From assembly GCA_016285815.1 (NCBI GenBank), contig JAEERN010000092.1, forward strand, positions 1 through 9,260: a stretch of 9,260 nucleotides of DNA. The letters are read 5' to 3'. Below are positions 5,339 to 9,260 of the stretch, piece by piece. Both the position numbers and the translations under genes were made by a program. The DNA is from Clostridiales bacterium. GTDB lineage: Bacteria > Bacillota > Clostridia > Oscillospirales > QAMX01. The notes below the pieces were generated by a model that was not told the DNA's origin, ran no database searches, and was given only the letters and a program-made list of their open reading frames with translations. Position 1 is the first letter of the stretch. Each line of letters begins with the position of its first letter.

Positions 5339-7696
5339 ATGAAACGATTCGAACTGTGCGGGAACACCATCGGCGCCGTGGGAGAGAACGCGGTCTTCGC
5401 GGCGAAGCTGCTGGCGCGCGAGCTGGAGCGGAGGACGGGACTTTCGTTCGCGGTGGGCGAAACGGGCGCCATCGTCGTCCGGGAGGATCCGGCGGCGGTG
5501 CCGGCGCCGGAGGGGTATACGCTGACCGCGGCGGACGGCAGCGCGGTGCTGACGGGCTTTGACCGGCGCGGCTGTATCTACGCCGCGGGCCGTCTGCTGC
5601 GCGAGTGTTTCTGGCGCAGCGGCGGGCTGGAGCTGCCCGAGATGGAGATCTCCACCTACCCGAAAAAGCCGCTGCGCGGGGCGCAGGTGGGCTATCGGAA
5701 CAAGACCAACGCCTATTCCGCCTGGGATATGGAGACCTATGACCGCTATCTGACCGACCTGATGCTCTTCGGGGCCAACAGCGTCGAGTTCCTGCCCGGC
5801 CGGACGGACGACGCCGACTCTTCGCCCTGTATGAAATACAACAGCCACGAGATGCTGTGCCACACGTCCCGGTTCGCCCACGAGCTGGGGCTGGACGTGT
5901 GGATCTGGTACCCCAACATGATCGTGAACAAGTCCGGCCGGCCCCTGCCCGAAAAGGGCTTTCTGGACGAGACGGACGACGCCGCGCGGGAGCTGAACCG
6001 GATGCTGCGGGAAGAGGACGCGCGCCGGGAGCACGACTTTGCCACGGTCCCCTACATCGACCACATCATGATCCCCGGCGGCGACCCCGGCGACCTGGAG
6101 CCCGAGGACCTCTTCGCCTTTTCCGGCCGCGTGGCGGCCATCCTGCACAAATACCATCCCAAGGCGGGCGTCTGGGTCTCGGCCCAGGTCATGAAGAACG
6201 ACGAGAGCTTCAAGTTCCGCTTTTACGACCAGGTGGTCAAAAAACCCGCCTGGCTCACCGGCGTCGTCCACGCGCCGTGGGTCAGCCACGTCATGAGCGA
6301 GTGCCGCCGGCGGACGCCCGTCGAGCTGCCCATCCGCAACTATGCGGACATCTGCCACGGGCTCTGCTGCGAGTATCCCTATCACGCGCTGGATCCCGTC
6401 TGGGCCGTCACCGTGGGACGCGAGGCCTACAACCCGCGGCCCCGCTGGCACCGCCGGATGCAGGAGCTGAACGCGCCGTACAACATCGGAAGCCTGACCT
6501 ATTCCGAGGGCATCGCGGACGACGTGTCCAAGATGATCTGGTTCGACGGCGAGTGGGACGCCGGGATCCCGGCCGTCAAGACCCTGCGCGACTTTGCCTC
6601 CATGTTCATCTCGCCGGCCCACGCCGACGAGCTGGCGTCGTTGCTGGCCGGCTTTGAGGACATCTTCGAGGGCCCCGCCGTTTCCAACACCGCCGTGGGA
6701 CAGGTGTACGCCGGTCTGCGCGCCGTGGAGAAGGCCATGAAGCGCGAGGGCGCCCAGCCCGGCTTCGGCGCGGACAGCTATCGCTTTGCCATGCCCATGC
6801 TGGCCAGCGCCTTCTGCCTGCTGACGCAGAAGCGCGCCGTCCGGGACGGCGCGATCTACGCCAAGGCGATGGACGAGCAGGACGCCGGCGGCACCGCCGC
6901 GGAGATCGCCGCGCGCATGCGGGCGGACCTTGCGGCGCTGGACGAGCCGGCCGACCGCGCGCTTTACGACGAGGTCTGGGCGCTGGCGGACGTCTGTTGG
7001 GACAAGATCCGCTGGAAGGTGGACGAGCGGCGCCACCAGTCTCCGGCCTACGACCGGGGCGGGTTCGTCGAGACCATCGACCTGCCGCTGTGCAATTCCG
7101 TCTGGATGAAGGCCAAGCTGGAGCAGATGGAGGCCCTGTCCGGCGAAGAGGAGCGTCTGGCGGCCATCCGCGCCCTGCGGGACCGCGGGAACGCGGGCCC
7201 CGGCGGGAAGTACATCAGCTTTGGAACGCCGGACTCCATGCGCTATCTCGAGCTGGACAAGAGCTGGTGGGACGAGCCGGAGGCCATCACCGTGCCGCGC
7301 ATCGAGCAGTACGTCGGCATCTGGGGCCCGGACAGGCTGGGGGTCGAGGACCGGGACAAGGCGGTCCTGGAGCGGGTCAGCTCGGTGCTGGGCTATTACA
7401 ACGCCAGGGTGAAGGTCTGCGTCGACGGGCTGGTGCCCGGCGCGCCCTATGAGCTGCGCGTCGTGTTCCCGCTGCGGTTCGGACGGAAGGGGAAGAGCGG
7501 CTACGAGCTGTTCATCCTCTGCGAGGGAAAGCGCCTGGTCCACACGGGCAACGTGCCCGGGGACGAGTGGGTCTACTGCTACGACGTGCCCGCCGGCTGT
7601 GTGGACGCGGCGGGGCGGCTGCGGCTCACCTTTGACAAGGAGACCGGCCCGAGAGGCAGCGGCGTGACCGAGCTCTGGCTGATCCGCCGGGGATAA
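5339..7696 (+). CDS. Glycoside-hydrolase-like protein (GH20/GH67-type N-domain plus barrel), cytoplasmic
   Basis: This 785-residue protein has no signal peptide and is probably cytoplasmic. Residues 1-105 resemble the alpha/beta (zincin-like) domain found in front of the barrel in GH20 and GH67 enzymes, with TLTAADGSAVLTGFDRRGCIYA (61-82) followed by alternating strands and helices. Residues about 112-430 look like a TIM barrel of the alpha-glucuronidase/hexosaminidase-like kind: LRGAQVGYRNKTNAYSAWD (112-130), FGANSVEFLPGRTDD (144-158), DVWIWYPNM (186-194), HIMIPGGDPGDLEPED (242-257), VWVSAQ (278-283), PIRNYADICHG (331-341) and SLTYSEGIADD (385-395). Asp249, Glu390 and Asp394 are candidate active-site acids by position only. 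A helical region (430-620) and a C-terminal beta-rich domain (640-785) follow. ATG 5339 is chosen for its GAGAG site 8 nt upstream and position after the -10 box. I cannot name the substrate or numbered family. The MATE gene follows 11 nt later. Confidence 0.72.
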   Translation: MKRFELCGNTIGAVGENAVFAAKLLARELERRTGLSFAVGETGAIVVREDPAAVPAPEGYTLTAADGSAVLTGFDRRGCIYAAGRLLRECFWRSGGLELPEMEISTYPKKPLRGAQVGYRNKTNAYSAWDMETYDRYLTDLMLFGANSVEFLPGRTDDADSSPCMKYNSHEMLCHTSRFAHELGLDVWIWYPNMIVNKSGRPLPEKGFLDETDDAARELNRMLREEDARREHDFATVPYIDHIMIPGGDPGDLEPEDLFAFSGRVAAILHKYHPKAGVWVSAQVMKNDESFKFRFYDQVVKKPAWLTGVVHAPWVSHVMSECRRRTPVELPIRNYADICHGLCCEYPYHALDPVWAVTVGREAYNPRPRWHRRMQELNAPYNIGSLTYSEGIADDVSKMIWFDGEWDAGIPAVKTLRDFASMFISPAHADELASLLAGFEDIFEGPAVSNTAVGQVYAGLRAVEKAMKREGAQPGFGADSYRFAMPMLASAFCLLTQKRAVRDGAIYAKAMDEQDAGGTAAEIAARMRADLAALDEPADRALYDEVWALADVCWDKIRWKVDERRHQSPAYDRGGFVETIDLPLCNSVWMKAKLEQMEALSGEEERLAAIRALRDRGNAGPGGKYISFGTPDSMRYLELDKSWWDEPEAITVPRIEQYVGIWGPDRLGVEDRDKAVLERVSSVLGYYNARVKVCVDGLVPGAPYELRVVFPLRFGRKGKSGYELFILCEGKRLVHTGNVPGDEWVYCYDVPAGCVDAAGRLRLTFDKETGPRGSGVTELWLIRRG

Positions 7697-7707
7697 GCGG
7701 GCCGTTT

Positions 7708-9084
7708 ATGGAGAAAAACCGGGAGGACCGGCGCTATGATCTCCGCTATATGGCGAAGATCAGCTGGCCGGTGTTCATCGAGTACGGCCTGGGCGCCACC
7801 GTGGGCCTGGCCGACACCGTCATGGTCAGCAACCTGGGAAGCGTTGCCGTCAGCTCCGTGGGGCTGGCCGACAGCATCAACATGGTGTTCCTGATGATCT
7901 ACAACGCCGTCGCCACGGGCACCACCGTGGTGGTGGCCCAGAGCCACGGAGCGGGAGACCGGCGCACCATCCGCCGCGCCGTGGGACAGTCCACCTTTTT
8001 CGGCGTGGTGCTGATGCTGGCCGTGGGGGCGCTGATGCTGGCCTTCCGCGGGCCGCTGTTCCATCTGCTTTACCCCCGGGTCGAGGCGGGGCTGACCGAG
8101 AGTGCGCTGGCGTACATGGTGCTGACCTCGTGCAGCTATCCGGTGTTCGCCCTGTTCGCCAACCTGTCCGGCGCCCTGCGCGGGATCGGCCGGACCCGGG
8201 ACGTCATGATCGCCTCGGTGGTCATCAACGTCGCCAACATCGCGCTGAACGCCGTGTTTCTCTACGGCGTCGGCATGGGCGTCATGGGCGCGGCGCTGGC
8301 CACGCTGATCGGCCGGACGGCGGGGTGCATCATCCTAATCGTCCAGGCGGTCCGGGTCTGGGGAAGGGACGTGTTCGCGTTGTCCAACATGATCCCGCGG
8401 CGGGACCTGATCGGCCGGATCATGTCCGTCAGTCTGCCGTCCGGGCTGGACACCACGCTGTTCCAGGCGGGCAAGATCATCGTTTCCACGTTCATCGGCA
8501 CCATGGGCACGGCCCTAATCTCGGCCAACACCATCGCCATGAGCGCCTTCGGCATCATCTGCATCCCGGGCAACGCGCTGGCGGTGACGGGCGTTACCAT
8601 CACGGGGCAGTGCTGGGGCGCAGAGCGGCGGCGGCTGGCCCGGGAGAACCTGCTGAAGTGCTGTCTGTTCTCGGTGATCCTGCTGACGCTGGAGTCCGTC
8701 GTGCTATGGTTTCCCGCGCCGTGGATCATCCGGGCCTATTCGCCGGAGCCGGACGCCTTCGACGAGGCCGTGAGGCTGTTCCGCACGCTGCTGGTCATCA
8801 TCCCGCTGTTCTGGCCCACGGCGTTCTGTTCGGCTTCCGGTCTGCGGGCCGCGGACGACGTCCGCTTCGTGACGGTGATCTCCATCGTCAGCATGTGGGT
8901 GTTCCGCGTGGGCTTCGCGTGGGTGCTGGGCATCTGGCTGGGCTGGGGGCCCTTCGGCGTGTGTCTGGCCATGGGGCTGGACTGGGTCTGCCGCAGCGCG
9001 TTCTATATGCCCCGCATCGCGATGGGCAAAAAGATGCGGCGCGAGCTTCCCGCCCCGGCGGGCGGCGCGGCGAAGGCCCTGTGA
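7708..9084 (+). CDS. MATE-family transporter
   Basis: This 458-residue integral membrane protein has about 12 hydrophobic segments in two related halves, the length and layout of the multidrug and toxic compound extrusion family. These exporters are driven by sodium or proton gradients. Typical marks are ISWPVFIEYGLG (18-29), GLADTVMVSNLG (33-44, with Asp36 in the first membrane helix), ATGTTVVVAQSHGAGD (69-84), the post-helix SGALRGIGRTRD (154-165), and the second-half counterpart GNALAVTGVTITGQCWGA (288-305). Start ATG 7708 lies 11 nt after the stop of the hydrolase-like gene with no strong ribosome binding site, suggesting translation coupled to that gene. Met15 (position 7750) is a possible later start. 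The natural substrate is unknown. Pairing with a sugar-active enzyme hints at a non-drug cargo, but that is inference. Confidence 0.94.
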   Translation: MEKNREDRRYDLRYMAKISWPVFIEYGLGATVGLADTVMVSNLGSVAVSSVGLADSINMVFLMIYNAVATGTTVVVAQSHGAGDRRTIRRAVGQSTFFGVVLMLAVGALMLAFRGPLFHLLYPRVEAGLTESALAYMVLTSCSYPVFALFANLSGALRGIGRTRDVMIASVVINVANIALNAVFLYGVGMGVMGAALATLIGRTAGCIILIVQAVRVWGRDVFALSNMIPRRDLIGRIMSVSLPSGLDTTLFQAGKIIVSTFIGTMGTALISANTIAMSAFGIICIPGNALAVTGVTITGQCWGAERRRLARENLLKCCLFSVILLTLESVVLWFPAPWIIRAYSPEPDAFDEAVRLFRTLLVIIPLFWPTAFCSASGLRAADDVRFVTVISIVSMWVFRVGFAWVLGIWLGWGPFGVCLAMGLDWVCRSAFYMPRIAMGKKMRRELPAPAGGAAKAL

Positions 9085-9094
9085 GAGCGCTCTG

Positions 9095-9121
9095 TGCGCC
9101 GGAGATTTTTGCTCCGGCGCA
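9095..9121 (+). terminator. Rho-independent terminator after the MATE gene
   Basis: TGCGCCGGAG (9095-9104) and CTCCGGCGCA (9112-9121) pair over 10 bp around an ATTTTTG loop, followed by TTCCTTTTG. It starts 10 nt after the stop codon and would end the hydrolase-like/MATE transcript. Confidence 0.88.
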
Positions 9122-9140
9122 TTCCTTTTGCCCCGCTGCG

Positions 9141-9168
9141 CGGTAATACCGATACCGGAGATACCGGG
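9141..9168. repeat. ATACCG short repeats with a CGGTA-A-TACCG palindrome
   Basis: ATACCG occurs at 9146-9151, 9152-9157 and 9161-9166. The first copy is half of an 11-bp palindrome, CGGTA-A-TACCG, at 9141-9151. The cluster lies in the 173-bp gap between the MATE terminator and the next start codon, where a promoter or operator would be expected. I see no convincing -10/-35 pair there, so a regulatory role is only possible. Confidence 0.35.
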
Positions 9169-9239
9169 AGGACCGCGCGGGCGGCGCGCGGCGAAACGGA
9201 AAAACGGAAGCCGGGCCCCCTTGGAAAAAGAGACCCGGC

Positions 9240-9260
9240 GGGGAGAGGAGCGACGACATG
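9240..9260 (+). CDS. Start of a further gene, cut by the window edge
   Basis: The window ends exactly at ATG (9258-9260). GGGGAGAGGAG at 9239-9249 is a strong ribosome binding site with about 8 nt spacing, the pattern seen at other starts here. No coding residue beyond Met is visible, so neither product nor family can be stated. The listed start includes the ribosome binding site; the coding part begins at 9258. Confidence 0.45.

Noticed and set aside
5156..7543. Open frame of 795 codons on the minus strand opposite the hydrolase-like gene
   Set aside because: Composition is dominated by Val, Gln, Gly, Asp and His with no recognisable motif, as expected antisense to GC-rich coding DNA. The plus-strand frame has domain-like blocks, a ribosome binding site and an operon partner.
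8130..9146. Plus-strand frame of 338 codons overlapping the MATE gene
   Set aside because: It is rich in Arg, Gly and His, has no membrane segments, and extends through the terminator at 9095-9121. The overlapping MATE frame is unmistakable.

Overview
This window looks like chromosome from a GC-rich, Gram-positive Clostridia-type anaerobe, plausibly an uncultured gut member of Oscillospirales or a related order. The evidence is a Thr/Glu/Ala-rich linker behind a lipobox, strong purine-rich ribosome binding sites, near-consensus sigma-A promoters in short AT-rich intergenic gaps, and tRNA genes that do not encode CCA. The taxonomic placement is inference.

Layout, left to right. (1) Positions 1-110, minus strand: the first 36 codons of a probable AlaX-type alanyl-tRNA editing protein, with a perfect TTGACA-N17-TATAAT promoter. 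(2) 439-1851, plus: a lipoprotein sugar-type ABC solute-binding protein with no permease genes beside it, with its own promoter and a possible operator. (3) 1878-1927: a perfect 23-bp hairpin that probably ends transcripts from both sides. (4) 1930-2080, minus: tRNA-Asp(GTC) then tRNA-Thr(GGT), 3 nt apart, from a strong promoter. (5) 2252-3115, plus: rsmI, the 16S rRNA C1402 2'-O-methyltransferase. (6) 3155-3188: a shared terminator between convergent genes. (7) 3226-5145, minus: an ABC exporter half-transporter with fused membrane and ATPase domains. (8) 5339-7696, plus, divergent from the exporter: a cytoplasmic glycoside-hydrolase-like protein of 785 residues whose exact family I cannot assign. 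(9) 7708-9084, plus: a MATE-family transporter 11 nt behind it, probably co-transcribed, followed by a terminator. (10) 9258: a well-placed ATG behind a good ribosome binding site, the likely start of another gene cut off by the window edge.

The genes fall into small independent transcription units rather than one system. Translation-related housekeeping (tRNA editing, tRNAs, rRNA methylation) is interspersed with carbohydrate uptake and processing (solute-binding protein, hydrolase-like protein) and efflux (ABC exporter, MATE). I found no CRISPR array, insertion sequence, phage gene, toxin-antitoxin pair or recognisable defence system. The least ordinary elements are the hydrolase-MATE pair, the tRNA-Thr with C at T-loop position 55, the cysteine-rich solute-binding protein, and several unexplained palindromes near promoters.
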